From: Thermotogota bacterium
GTDB lineage: Bacteria; Thermotogota; Thermotogae; Thermotogales; Fervidobacteriaceae
Length of the DNA stretch: 32,300 nt
Assembly (NCBI GenBank): GCA_030550315.1
Contig: JAUQPP010000011.1
Span: 1-32,300, forward strand
Direction: 5' to 3'
The position numbers and the translations under genes are program-made. Position 1 is the stretch's first letter, and every line of letters starts with the position of its first letter. This document shows positions 9,095 to 16,425 of the stretch, piece after piece. The notes beneath the pieces were generated by a model. It saw only the letters and a program-made list of their open reading frames with translations. It was not told where the DNA came from and did not search any database.

Positions 9095-10048
9095 TTACGT
9101 GACGTGAGTCCTTCTCAATGCCAGGTTCATCACAGCCTGCGCAATCAAAAGAGGATCGTGGCGTATTCTGTAATCTTCGTCAAGTACTACGGTGGAAAAT
9201 TGGCCGAGTACAATTTTATCATGAAAAACGTCAATTGTCACGGGTTCTGATCCCCGTTCTCGGTACTTTTCAAGAACTTTCCCATCATTCGGAGGGTAGG
9301 AGTGAATCACATAATCTACATTGCATCCCAAAAATTTTTCCACTTCCTCAACGTGCATCTTGAGTGTGTAGCCTGTTGTTTCCCCGGGTTGTGTCATAAT
9401 GTTGGAAATGTAGATTTTTACGGCACTGGTTCGTGATAGCACCTCGTTCATGCCTTCTACCAAAAAATTCGCAATTATGCTCGTGTACAAGCTTCCAGGA
9501 CCGAGTACAATAACATCCGCTTCTTCGATAGCTTCTTTAACAGCTGGGTTTATCATCAACGGCTGCTCCAACATGATATTTTTGATGGCCTTTCCCGTTT
9601 CTTTCCCGTACGCAACTATCCGTGTTTCTCCTTTCACAAGCATACCATCTTCAAAGATAGCCACAAGCCTGCCCATCTCGTTGGAAACAGGCAAAACACG
9701 TCCTTTGATTGCGAGTATATCAGAAATTTTGGCAATCGCTTCGGTAAAGCTTCCTGTTATTTTTGTGAGTGCGGCAAGTATTATGTTACCAACTGTGTGT
9801 CCCTTCAAACTACCATTTGTGAAGCGGTAGTTGAAGACTTGACTAAGTATGTTTTCATCATTTGCTAGTGCTACCAAATTGTTTCGTATATCACCTGGAG
9901 GAGGAACGCTCAACTCTTCGCGGAGAATTCCCGAACTTCCACCTTCATCTGTAACCGTGACAACTGCCGTTACTTCAACCGGAAAATTTTTCAAGCCGCG
10001 CAACAATGTAGATAAGCCTGTCCCTCCACCAATTGCCACTACTCTCAT
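9095..10048 (-). CDS. yvcK: YvcK/CofD-like gluconeogenesis factor
   Basis: A 317-residue member of the YvcK (CofD-like) family, which binds UDP-sugars in Bacillus and is needed for normal cell-wall synthesis on gluconeogenic carbon sources. The N-terminal GGGTGLSTLLRGL, DEGGSSG, PPPGDIRNNLVAL and VLGPGSLYTSI motifs are diagnostic. I start at ATG 10048 (MRVVAIGGGTG), whose ATGA overlaps the rapZ stop. The 36 additional residues in the track lie inside rapZ and have no family match. It is tightly coupled to rapZ upstream and lies 47 bases before whiA. Its neighbours support a role in balancing cell-wall precursor supply with growth. Confidence 0.95.
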   Translation of the reverse strand: MRVVAIGGGTGLSTLLRGLKNFPVEVTAVVTVTDEGGSSGILREELSVPPPGDIRNNLVALANDENILSQVFNYRFTNGSLKGHTVGNIILAALTKITGSFTEAIAKISDILAIKGRVLPVSNEMGRLVAIFEDGMLVKGETRIVAYGKETGKAIKNIMLEQPLMINPAVKEAIEEADVIVLGPGSLYTSIIANFLVEGMNEVLSRTSAVKIYISNIMTQPGETTGYTLKMHVEEVEKFLGCNVDYVIHSYPPNDGKVLEKYRERGSEPVTIDVFHDKIVLGQFSTVVLDEDYRIRHDPLLIAQAVMNLALRRTHVT

Positions 10049-10902
10049 CCTAACGCCACGTCCCTGTGTTCCAAAGTTACAGAATATCCATTGCTTTTGA
10101 AAAACTCGGCTAATTTCTCGGCAAAATATACAGACCTGTGCTTGCCTCCCGTGCAACCTATGGCCACGGTTAATTCATTTCTACCTTCCAGTTCGTACCG
10201 CGAAGTTGCAAACTTCAGAATCATCTCAACACGGTTCAGATATTCGTTAACTCCTTCCACATTGTCTAAGAAATTCTTGACCTCCGGATCTCTACCATCC
10301 TTTTGACGCAACTCGGGGATGTAAAACGGGTTTGGGAAAAACCTAACGTCAAAAACAAAATCGGCATCAAGCGGGATGCCGTACTTGAACCCAAAACTGA
10401 CAAGGTGTACAACAAAGTTCCTGGTGGTTCCCTGCCCAGATTTCGTAAGCAGTTTGGTGAGTTTCTCCCTCAGTTGGTGAGGATTCAGATGTGAGGTGTC
10501 GATTACAATATCGGCAATTTCCACGACATCTTTCATCAATTCAACTTCGAGATCTATCGCCTCGTTAATAGAACTCGTTTGCTTGGAGAGTGGATGGATA
10601 CGGCGCGTGTGGGCAAATCTTTGGATTAGGACGTCCTTTTTAGCGGTTAGAAAAACGATCTTTGCAAACTTAAATCTTTCCTTGATTTCCTTTACAGCCG
10701 CTGTTACATCACCAAGTAAGTAACTTCTCACGTCCACTACGATCGCCAACTTTTCAACACTCTGGGATACCAAACTCGCAACCTGGTAGGCAACTTCAGG
10801 TGGTAGATTGTCTATGCAAAAGAAACCCAGATCCTCAAGCAGTCCCGCTGCCGTCGATTTGCCCGCTCCCGAATAACCTGTCAGTATCACAAGCTCTTTC
10901 AA
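10045..10902 (-). CDS. rapZ: RNase adapter / nucleotide-binding protein RapZ (YvcJ)
   Basis: A 285-residue RapZ/YvcJ P-loop protein. The Walker A motif GYSGAGKS is at 9-16, followed by FFCIDNLPPE. The C-terminal domain has SFGFKYGIPLDADFVFDVRFFPNP and AIGCTGGKHRSVYFAE, both diagnostic. In E. coli the protein controls glucosamine-6-phosphate synthase through a small RNA; in Bacillus YvcJ has GTPase activity and affects competence. The exact role here is unknown. The start is TTG 10902, with an AAGGTGA ribosome binding site about 6 bases upstream. It lies inside murI, so the P-loop codons are also the end of murI in another frame (68-base overlap). The stop overlaps yvcK by 4 bases. Confidence 0.95.
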   Translation of the reverse strand: MKELVILTGYSGAGKSTAAGLLEDLGFFCIDNLPPEVAYQVASLVSQSVEKLAIVVDVRSYLLGDVTAAVKEIKERFKFAKIVFLTAKKDVLIQRFAHTRRIHPLSKQTSSINEAIDLEVELMKDVVEIADIVIDTSHLNPHQLREKLTKLLTKSGQGTTRNFVVHLVSFGFKYGIPLDADFVFDVRFFPNPFYIPELRQKDGRDPEVKNFLDNVEGVNEYLNRVEMILKFATSRYELEGRNELTVAIGCTGGKHRSVYFAEKLAEFFKSNGYSVTLEHRDVALG

Positions 10903-11665
10903 AGTATATCACCTTCTGCTCAAGTTCGTGGATCTCCAGATGCTTTACTTGATAAGGATACTTGAAACCTATCTTTTTCAGCTTTCGCTCAAATTCTTCC
11001 GTAGAACCAGTCACATAAAATTCAACGAAATTTTTGCCAATCCCGACCAAGTGTGAAACTTCTCTAACTAGTTCATCGGCTGGATCAACAATTCTCACGC
11101 CTTCCATGACACGGGATATTATGTCTTTGAGGAATGGAAAATGCGTGCAACCAAGAATGAGTTCTTGAGGCTTGAACTTTCTGAATGGTTCAAGATAAAA
11201 TTTCACAACGGCTTCCACCATGTGACCGTAGAACAAACCTTCCTCAACTAAGGACACGAAAAGTTGAGCAGGTCGTTGCATTACTTTTTTACCACGTTCC
11301 TCAAGTGCCTGTTTGTACAAGCCACTTTGGACAGTGGTGTGCGTTCCTATCACCCCGACACGTTCGTACTTGGAAGCGTTCACACCAGCCTGTATTATGC
11401 TGTGATAAGGTATCTTAAATGCAGACCTGTACTTTGCAAGCGTGGAATCTGAAGTATTGCAGGCCGCAAATATGCGCTCAACTTTTTTCTCCATCAGAAA
11501 ACCAATGATTTCACGACTGAAAGTTTCTATCGTGTCGCGCGTCTTTGTACCATACGGAGCCCTGAAAGTGTCCGCAACGTAAACGTAGTGCGCCGGTATA
11601 GTTTCTATGAGCTTCTTCAAAACGGAGAGTCCGCCAATGCCAGAATCGAATAACCCAATTTTCAT
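10835..11665 (-). CDS. murI: Glutamate racemase
   Basis: Converts L-glutamate to D-glutamate for peptidoglycan, in the cytosol. FDSGIGGLS is at the N-terminus and PYG at 37-39. The first catalytic cysteine is C69 (AACNTSDST) and the second is C173 (LGCTHFPFL). CNTSDST differs from the more usual CNTAS(A) but keeps Cys-Asn-Thr. Length (276) is slightly long. The last 22 residues or so (DTDRLFGSGQIDGSG) look unrelated to the family; they are the region that overlaps rapZ in another frame. The ATG overlaps the zapA-like stop (ATGA), so the genes are translationally coupled. Its presence implies a peptidoglycan-making cell. Confidence 0.95.
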   Translation of the reverse strand: MKIGLFDSGIGGLSVLKKLIETIPAHYVYVADTFRAPYGTKTRDTIETFSREIIGFLMEKKVERIFAACNTSDSTLAKYRSAFKIPYHSIIQAGVNASKYERVGVIGTHTTVQSGLYKQALEERGKKVMQRPAQLFVSLVEEGLFYGHMVEAVVKFYLEPFRKFKPQELILGCTHFPFLKDIISRVMEGVRIVDPADELVREVSHLVGIGKNFVEFYVTGSTEEFERKLKKIGFKYPYQVKHLEIHELEQKVIYFERACDTDRLFGSGQIDGSGTA

Positions 11666-11931
11666 TTAGTTCCTTCACCTTCCAGCGCCCTAATCTTGAT
11701 TCTTGTCTTTTCTAGTATTTCAGTAAGTCTCTTTTCGATGTAGTATTCATGCTCGAGCACATCACACAACATTAAAACTAGAAGCTCATCAAACGATACT
11801 TCATCGTAAAACGCTTTGTACGAGCTCTGTAGTTCCTTGAGCCTTCTGTAAACGTGATTTATTACCTCTTCGGGACTATCGGAAGCGAGCTCGTATTCGT
11901 GGCCAAAAATACTTATCTTAACCTTCTTCAT
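11662..11931 (-). CDS. zapA: ZapA-like cell-division protein
   Basis: An 89-residue protein with the layout of ZapA, a small FtsZ-associated protein. The N-terminal part, VKISIFGHEYELASDSPEEV, matches the ZapA globular domain (xVxIxGxxYxLxSDxxEEyI). It is followed by one long helix likely to form a coiled-coil dimer or tetramer. ZapA stabilises and bundles FtsZ filaments at the division site. The ATG overlaps the end of the coiled-coil gene by 14 bases, and the stop overlaps murI by 4. A single weak family motif and short length keep the confidence moderate; the context (coiled coil, murI, whiA) agrees. Confidence 0.75.
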   Translation of the reverse strand: MKKVKISIFGHEYELASDSPEEVINHVYRRLKELQSSYKAFYDEVSFDELLVLMLCDVLEHEYYIEKRLTEILEKTRIKIRALEGEGTK

Positions 11932-12169
11932 GGTCGCTCACTTCCAATATGTTCATCAGGTCTTTAACCCTGATGATGAGTTTGTTTATAACTTCCTCGT
12001 TACTCCTGAGAAGACGTTCGAGTTCGGATTTTTCCTTTTCAAGTTCGCTAATCCGTTCAATCGCGCGGTTCAGTTCTTGCCAAAGTTTCTCGTTCTCACG
12101 CTTCAGCTCCGAGTAGCTCGTTATTAAACCTTCAATCAAACGCTCCAACTCGTCAACCTTGTCCACCAT
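11918..12169 (-). CDS. Small coiled-coil protein, possibly ZapB-like
   Basis: An 83-residue, almost fully helical protein with heptad-like spacing across the whole chain (LERLIEGLITSYSELKRENE, then LWQELNRAIERISELEKEK). There is no signal peptide or membrane helix. I start at ATG 12169 (MVDKVDELERL), with a GGGGGG ribosome binding site 9 bases upstream. The 53 additional track residues overlap the M50-like gene and are not coil-forming. It directly precedes and overlaps zapA, so a ZapB-like or other division-scaffold role is a reasonable guess, but coiled coils are not family-specific. A TGGTATAAT promoter-like sequence overlaps its start codon. Confidence 0.65.
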   Translation of the reverse strand: MVDKVDELERLIEGLITSYSELKRENEKLWQELNRAIERISELEKEKSELERLLRSNEEVINKLIIRVKDLMNILEVSDHEEG

Positions 12170-12189
12170 TATACCACGCCCCCCGTGTT

Positions 12190-12783
12190 TTACCAGTTTC
12201 CGAATACTATAAACTTTGTTACGTTTGAAATAACACTTATAAACGGGCGCATTATCATGGGAAAAATCCAAAGAATCAGCAAGCCAATCATGAACAGGAT
12301 TCCGTAGAAGTTGAACTTCAGATACCACTCGTAATATTTGCTCGGAAGCAGCCCGAGCAATGCGCGACTACCATCAAGCGGGGGTAGTGGGAAAAGGGAA
12401 ACAATAGCGTAGGTGAGACTCCACTTTGCCGCGTCATAAAAAACCTTAAAGTATTTTGTATTAAGCAACATTCGTGCAAGCACGCCATAGAGAAGGAACA
12501 GTGAAAAGCTTGACAAAATTCCGTAAAGCGAGTAGGTTACGAGCTCGCGTCTTTTACTTTTTGGATAATCGACAAAAGGAGCCCGCGTCCATCCAAAATC
12601 GAAGAAGGCAAAACTGAGGAATCCAACAGGATCAACGTACCTAATAGGATTGAGAACGCCCAAACTCAAGTAGAAGTTTTTAAGGGTGAATTTTGAGAAA
12701 ACAGCCCTCAGAATCTCCCTGGGCCAACTCACCAGTATGTACGATACGAACCCAAGCAATAGGTTAATCAAAAAAGAAAACAT
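12190..12783 (-). CDS. Site-2-protease (M50) homologue lacking the HExxH motif
   Basis: About 197 residues with four or five membrane segments. The order LNPIRYVDPVGFLSF, FGWTRAPFVD and LFPLPPLDGSRALLGLLP matches the bacterial M50 protease family (LNPxxHxDPxG, FGWAKPVPV, NxxPxPPLDG). Where active enzymes have HExxH in the first membrane helix, this protein has SWPREILRA. The Asn before PLPPLDG is Ser, and AGPxxN is replaced by YGILSSF. The metal site therefore looks lost, although the Asp of PPLDG remains. The start is uncertain: ATG 12783 has GGGGAG about 12 bases upstream; the track start, GTG 12822, has no ribosome binding site. It lies 41 bases after the radical SAM gene. It is probably an inactive membrane homologue with an unknown role. 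Confidence 0.7.
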   Translation of the reverse strand: MFSFLINLLLGFVSYILVSWPREILRAVFSKFTLKNFYLSLGVLNPIRYVDPVGFLSFAFFDFGWTRAPFVDYPKSKRRELVTYSLYGILSSFSLFLLYGVLARMLLNTKYFKVFYDAAKWSLTYAIVSLFPLPPLDGSRALLGLLPSKYYEWYLKFNFYGILFMIGLLILWIFPMIMRPFISVISNVTKFIVFGNW

Positions 12784-12824
12784 ACAGTTAATGTTCTCCC
12801 CTTCCCCAAATTCACGGTACACAT

Positions 12825-14183
12825 TTATGTTCGTAATTCAGCTTTCTTTATTTTACCATATTCTTTAAGAAATTGTATCTGTTCTACTGACATGTTTTTC
12901 CACCAATATGGGAGGACTGTATTGTTCAAAAGCAAGGGATCTTCAAGCCCGGTGAGCACCCCTTTGTTTACAAGTTCAATCCAAATTTCTGTACCCACAA
13001 TGGGTGTAAACTCATTAATCGAAAAGTCAATACCCGCACTCACGCATACATCGACGGCGTTCATAACATCTTCAACAGTTTGACCGGGTAGGTTCACCAT
13101 TATATACGCACTCACTTCCTTGTGTGTGAATCCTGCGTTTCTAAGCATTTTCGCAGCACGAACCAAATCTTCATCTCTTATCTTGTCACCTGTGATGCGT
13201 TGCAACCTTCCAGCTGTCTCGTATCCCAGCTTTATGGTCTTGAAATTTGCTTCAAACAGCAAATCGGCAATCTCCTGAGTAAGTAGTCTTGCATGTATAC
13301 CATTAGGTAGGTGGAATCGCAATTTCCTGTTGAGTCCCCTACAAATTATCTCGCGCAAGATGTGTTTGAAGTGATTCTCCGCATTTACTAATATTGCATC
13401 ATCAAAGAAGACAATATCTTGTACGTTAAAAAGCTCGGAGAACTTTTCTATCTCTTCCAAGACCAACGCCACCGGTTTGAATTTCATTCGCTCCCAATTT
13501 CTGGGCGCAATACAGTACGTACACCTGTAAGGGCAACCAAGAGTTGTAAGTAAAACGACGTATCCAACTTTTTCGTAAAGCTCATAAGCTGGAGATAGTT
13601 GCGCAAACCAGTCAATATCGATCTCCGGAAGTCCCCATTCCAGGGTTCTATTCAGCAATTTGGGTAGGTATCTCAAATCAGTCTGGGTAAAAAGAATTGC
13701 ACCACTTTTTTTCGCAACGGACGGCTGATTTCGGACGAAGAAACCACCGAAGAGCACCGGAACGTCTAGCTCGTCTTTAATAACCGATATTGTATCGAAG
13801 TAGCCAGGGTACCAGTAAGTAAGCGTTGAAGTAACGAAGACGGCATCCACTCCTTTTTCACGCTCGCGCTGAAGAAGTTTTCTGAAAAGTTCTTCCGGCA
13901 TTCCGTAGCGCTTGTACTTACGTGGCATGAAGCTTAAAACTGGAGGTTTTGTAATCTCAATATGTGGAAACTTGCCGGTACCATAGAACTTATCCTTCGG
14001 AACCTTCACGCTAGCCTGTAATTCGGGATCGTAGCGGTTCATGAGATCTATAAGACTTACCTCAATCCCGAGCACTTTCAAAAAACTACCGACGTATAGG
14101 AGTCCAACAGGTTTCAACCAAAAATCATAGGCAGCAAAATCCTCGATCCACGGGTTAACGAGTAAAACCCTTTTTCTTTTCAT
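12825..14183 (-). CDS. B12-binding-type radical SAM protein
   Basis: A 452-residue radical SAM enzyme. The N-terminal ~190 residues form a Rossmann-type cobalamin-binding domain (RVLLVNPW, then PVGLLYVGSFLKVLG and SVIKDELDVPVLFGG); the DxHxxG cobalamin motif is not evident. The radical SAM core begins at GCPYRCTYC, the CxxxCxxC site for the 4Fe-4S cluster, and includes KLGYETAG and the MVNLPGQT strand. The reaction is unknown; relatives methylate or rearrange varied substrates. The ATG lies inside coaX (29-base overlap), so it is part of that operon. No dedicated precursor peptide is nearby. Confidence 0.85.
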   Translation of the reverse strand: MKRKRVLLVNPWIEDFAAYDFWLKPVGLLYVGSFLKVLGIEVSLIDLMNRYDPELQASVKVPKDKFYGTGKFPHIEITKPPVLSFMPRKYKRYGMPEELFRKLLQREREKGVDAVFVTSTLTYWYPGYFDTISVIKDELDVPVLFGGFFVRNQPSVAKKSGAILFTQTDLRYLPKLLNRTLEWGLPEIDIDWFAQLSPAYELYEKVGYVVLLTTLGCPYRCTYCIAPRNWERMKFKPVALVLEEIEKFSELFNVQDIVFFDDAILVNAENHFKHILREIICRGLNRKLRFHLPNGIHARLLTQEIADLLFEANFKTIKLGYETAGRLQRITGDKIRDEDLVRAAKMLRNAGFTHKEVSAYIMVNLPGQTVEDVMNAVDVCVSAGIDFSINEFTPIVGTEIWIELVNKGVLTGLEDPLLLNNTVLPYWWKNMSVEQIQFLKEYGKIKKAELRT

Positions 14184-14916
14184 AGAAATAGTACATCCCC
14201 CGCAACGTCAATTCTGGATCGATGATGCCGTCTACATGTTCGGCAACCAAGTTTGCCTGCCCACCAGTGTGAATAATGGTTGGCTTCGTTGCAAACTCGC
14301 TCGATATATTTTGGATCAGATACTTCACAGCACCCACGGTTGCATTGATCGTTCCAATTCTTATGTTTGAGTCCGTATCCTTACCCACAAAACCATCGTA
14401 CGGTTTAATTTCCACTTGAGGAAGCTTCGCCGTACCGCGAAAAAGCGCGTGGATCATCATTTTAAAACCTGGCAAGATAGCGCCACCTTCGTATCGTCCT
14501 TCCCTTAGTACCTCCACAGTAATTGCGGTGCCGTAATCAACAACGATGCAGTTGGGCCCATAATCTTTGAATGCCGCGATCACATCACACACACGATCAG
14601 CACCAATCTCCCTCGGATAGTTAACGGCCCACTCGATATGGTCGTAGTCTTCCGCCTTGACAAAATAAACTTCCCCTGAACCATACTTGACCGCGAAGTA
14701 TTCGAAAATAACGTTAACCGACGGTACAACTGAAGAGACGACTATAGGCTTTGCAATTACTGTCTCACCAAAAAGTGTCTTTAGGAAAACCATTAACTCG
14801 TCCTCTGTTTCATAGCGATGCGTTGAAATGCGAAACTTGTTGAATTTTTTACCATCGGCAGTCAGTGCCACTGTAGTGTGCGTGTTTCCAACGTCAAAAA
14901 GTAATACCTCGGCCAT
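14155..14916 (-). CDS. coaX: Type III pantothenate kinase
   Basis: Phosphorylates pantothenate with ATP, the first step of CoA synthesis, in the cytosol. This is the CoaX type: DVGNTHTT at 8-15 (phosphate binding), GADR at 105-108, VDYGTA at 126-131 and GGAILPG at 144-150, followed by a GxINA-type segment. Length (253) is normal. The ATG follows TTTTAGGAGGGAAAACC, a strong ribosome binding site. It is the first gene of the minus-strand block; a TGATATAAT extended -10 sits about 40 bases upstream of the ATG. It overlaps the radical SAM gene by 29 bases. Confidence 0.96.
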   Translation of the reverse strand: MAEVLLFDVGNTHTTVALTADGKKFNKFRISTHRYETEDELMVFLKTLFGETVIAKPIVVSSVVPSVNVIFEYFAVKYGSGEVYFVKAEDYDHIEWAVNYPREIGADRVCDVIAAFKDYGPNCIVVDYGTAITVEVLREGRYEGGAILPGFKMMIHALFRGTAKLPQVEIKPYDGFVGKDTDSNIRIGTINATVGAVKYLIQNISSEFATKPTIIHTGGQANLVAEHVDGIIDPELTLRGMYYFYEKKKGFTR

Positions 14917-14951
14917 GGTTTTCCCTCCTAAAATTATCTGTTCTCCTGCTT

Positions 14952-14960
14952 ATTATATCA
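14952..14960 (-). promoter_or_regulatory. Extended -10 promoter for the coaX operon
   Basis: On the minus strand the sequence reads TGATATAAT, a perfect TATAAT with the extended -10 TG. Transcription would start near 14945, leaving a ~29-base leader before the coaX ATG. No convincing -35 box is seen at 16-18 bases. The site faces a divergent promoter about 25 bases away. Confidence 0.55.
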
Positions 14961-14979
14961 TGAAAACATCGAACGTACG

Positions 14980-14988
14980 TGGTATAAT
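14980..14988 (+). promoter_or_regulatory. Extended -10 promoter for the MBL-comB pair
   Basis: The plus strand reads TGGTATAAT, a consensus -10 with the extended TG. A weak -35-like TGAAAA lies 17 bases upstream. Transcription would start near 14995, about 40 bases before the ATG at 15035. It lies back to back with the coaX promoter, with ACGTACGT between the two -10 boxes. Confidence 0.55.
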
Positions 14989-15034
14989 GAACATCGAGAA
15001 CCAGAACAAAGACTTATTGCTAGGGGGCAAATAA

Positions 15035-15649
15035 ATGAAGATCGAGCAATTTCAAGTTTTAAAGACTTCAGGATTGTTTCAAACGAACTCTTACGTGTTC
15101 AAATCCACCGATAAGTGGTTCGTGGTTGATCCAGGGAGTGGAATATTTGGTCCACTAATGGGACTGGTGCCCGTAGACACCATTTTGCAGGTACTCCTCA
15201 CACATGCACATTACGATCATATAGCTGGCCTTGTAGAACTTGCAAGGAATTGGAAAATCCAACTTTTTGTCTCCAGTGAAGACGCACCGTTGCTCAAAGA
15301 CCCAGAACTGAACTTCTCACGTCAACTCGGTAATCCTTTGGTCATTGATTATGAATGGTTGGATATCGATGAACATTTTGAAACTGTAGCCGCTCCCGGA
15401 CATACTCCAGGTTCGAGGGTAATTATTTTTGACGGGCACGTGTTTACCGGTGATGTGGTATTCTCAAACACGATAGGCCGTTGGGATTTGTGCCCGCTAC
15501 ATAACGCAAAGTGGCTAATGAACGAAACAATAAGAAAATTGACCAAACTCTTTAACAGTTTACCAAACGACTGGTTAGTATTACCTGGTCACGGTAAGAT
15601 TGTGACTGTGTCGGAACTCTTCACGTTAAACCCATTCTTTAAGAGATAG
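15035..15649 (+). CDS. Metallo-beta-lactamase-fold hydrolase (glyoxalase II-like)
   Basis: A 204-residue MBL-fold protein with all usual metal ligands: THAHYDH at 56-62 (H57, H59, D61, H62), H123 in PGHTPGS, D140 and H186 in PGHG. The layout is that of glyoxalase II-type thioesterases/hydrolases, but the glutathione-specific C-terminal helical domain is missing, so the substrate is open. There is no signal peptide, so it is cytosolic. The ATG follows TAGGGGG with a 7-base spacing. It is the first gene of a two-gene plus-strand unit with comB, 22 bases apart. Confidence 0.85.
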   Translation: MKIEQFQVLKTSGLFQTNSYVFKSTDKWFVVDPGSGIFGPLMGLVPVDTILQVLLTHAHYDHIAGLVELARNWKIQLFVSSEDAPLLKDPELNFSRQLGNPLVIDYEWLDIDEHFETVAAPGHTPGSRVIIFDGHVFTGDVVFSNTIGRWDLCPLHNAKWLMNETIRKLTKLFNSLPNDWLVLPGHGKIVTVSELFTLNPFFKR

Positions 15650-15671
15650 CAGCTACGTTATTAGGAGGTGC

Positions 15672-16412
15672 ATGGTTACGAAGCTCGTGGATGTTCTACT
15701 CCTTCCCGACATGCAACCGAATTTTGGTTTGATGTACGACTGCACTGCGGTCGTAGATGTCCTTAGAGCCTCAACAACAATAATAACGGCCATTGCAAAT
15801 GGTGCGGTCGAGGTAATACCAGTTAAATCTATAGAGGAAGCGCTTGAACATCGAGCAAAAGGTTATCTTGTATGCGGAGAACGCGGGGGCCTTAAACCTC
15901 AAGGATTTGACCTCGGAAATTCTCCGCTCGAGTACACAAAAGAACGAATACTAGGAAAAAAGATATGTATAACCACCTCGAACGGAACAAGAGCACTTCT
16001 GAAAGCACATACCCTTTCCCGGCACGTTTATATCGGAGGGTTTGTTAACCTTTCTGCGTTGGTGGAAAAACTCGCTGAGTTCGAAAAGATACTAATTTTA
16101 TGCTCGGGGAATGAAGGACGCGTATCCTTCGAAGACAGTCTGCTAGCGGGCGCTATAGTAAGTAGGATTGCGAGCAATTATAAAACCGAGGTGAGAGCAG
16201 AAAACGTCTTTTTGAGCGACTCAGCGTTGATTGTCGAAAAACTCTGGGAAAAATTCGGTTTTCCCAACCTTATCGGAACTCATGCAAGGAAACTAATTGA
16301 ACTCGGTTTTACAGCAGACGTCGAATTTGCTAAGAGAGTGGATTATTACCCAGTCGTCCCCGAGTACTCAGAGGGAATTGTTAGAGGAATTTTTTCGAAT
16401 ACCCTACGATAA
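15672..16412 (+). CDS. comB: 2-phosphosulfolactate phosphatase family protein ComB
   Basis: A 246-residue ComB-family protein. The family signatures VVDVLRASTTI (~28-38), CGERGGLKPQGFDLGNSP (~68-85) and TTSNGTRAL (~101-109) are present. In methanogens ComB removes phosphate from 2-phosphosulfolactate on the way to coenzyme M; in bacteria the product may serve sulfolactate metabolism or another acid phosphate. No comA or comC is in the window, so the physiological substrate here is uncertain. The ATG follows TTAGGAGGTGC. It ends 9 bases before the convergent DUF4258-like gene, with a palindrome spanning both stop codons. Confidence 0.9.
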   Translation: MVTKLVDVLLLPDMQPNFGLMYDCTAVVDVLRASTTIITAIANGAVEVIPVKSIEEALEHRAKGYLVCGERGGLKPQGFDLGNSPLEYTKERILGKKICITTSNGTRALLKAHTLSRHVYIGGFVNLSALVEKLAEFEKILILCSGNEGRVSFEDSLLAGAIVSRIASNYKTEVRAENVFLSDSALIVEKLWEKFGFPNLIGTHARKLIELGFTADVEFAKRVDYYPVVPEYSEGIVRGIFSNTLR

Positions 16413-16425
16413 AAGTTACTTTTAT
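16409..16425. repeat. Perfect palindrome across two convergent stop codons
   Basis: ATAAAAGT and its exact complement are separated by one base. The repeat contains the comB stop (plus strand) and the DUF4258-like stop (minus strand). It is AT-rich, so the hairpin is weak; with short T-runs on both strands it might help end transcription in both directions. Confidence 0.45.

Noticed and set aside
10049-10156. A 36-residue N-terminal extension of YvcK given by the ORF track
   Set aside because: The extension lies inside rapZ, has no family match, and the ATG at 10048 gives the canonical N-terminus with an ATGA overlap.
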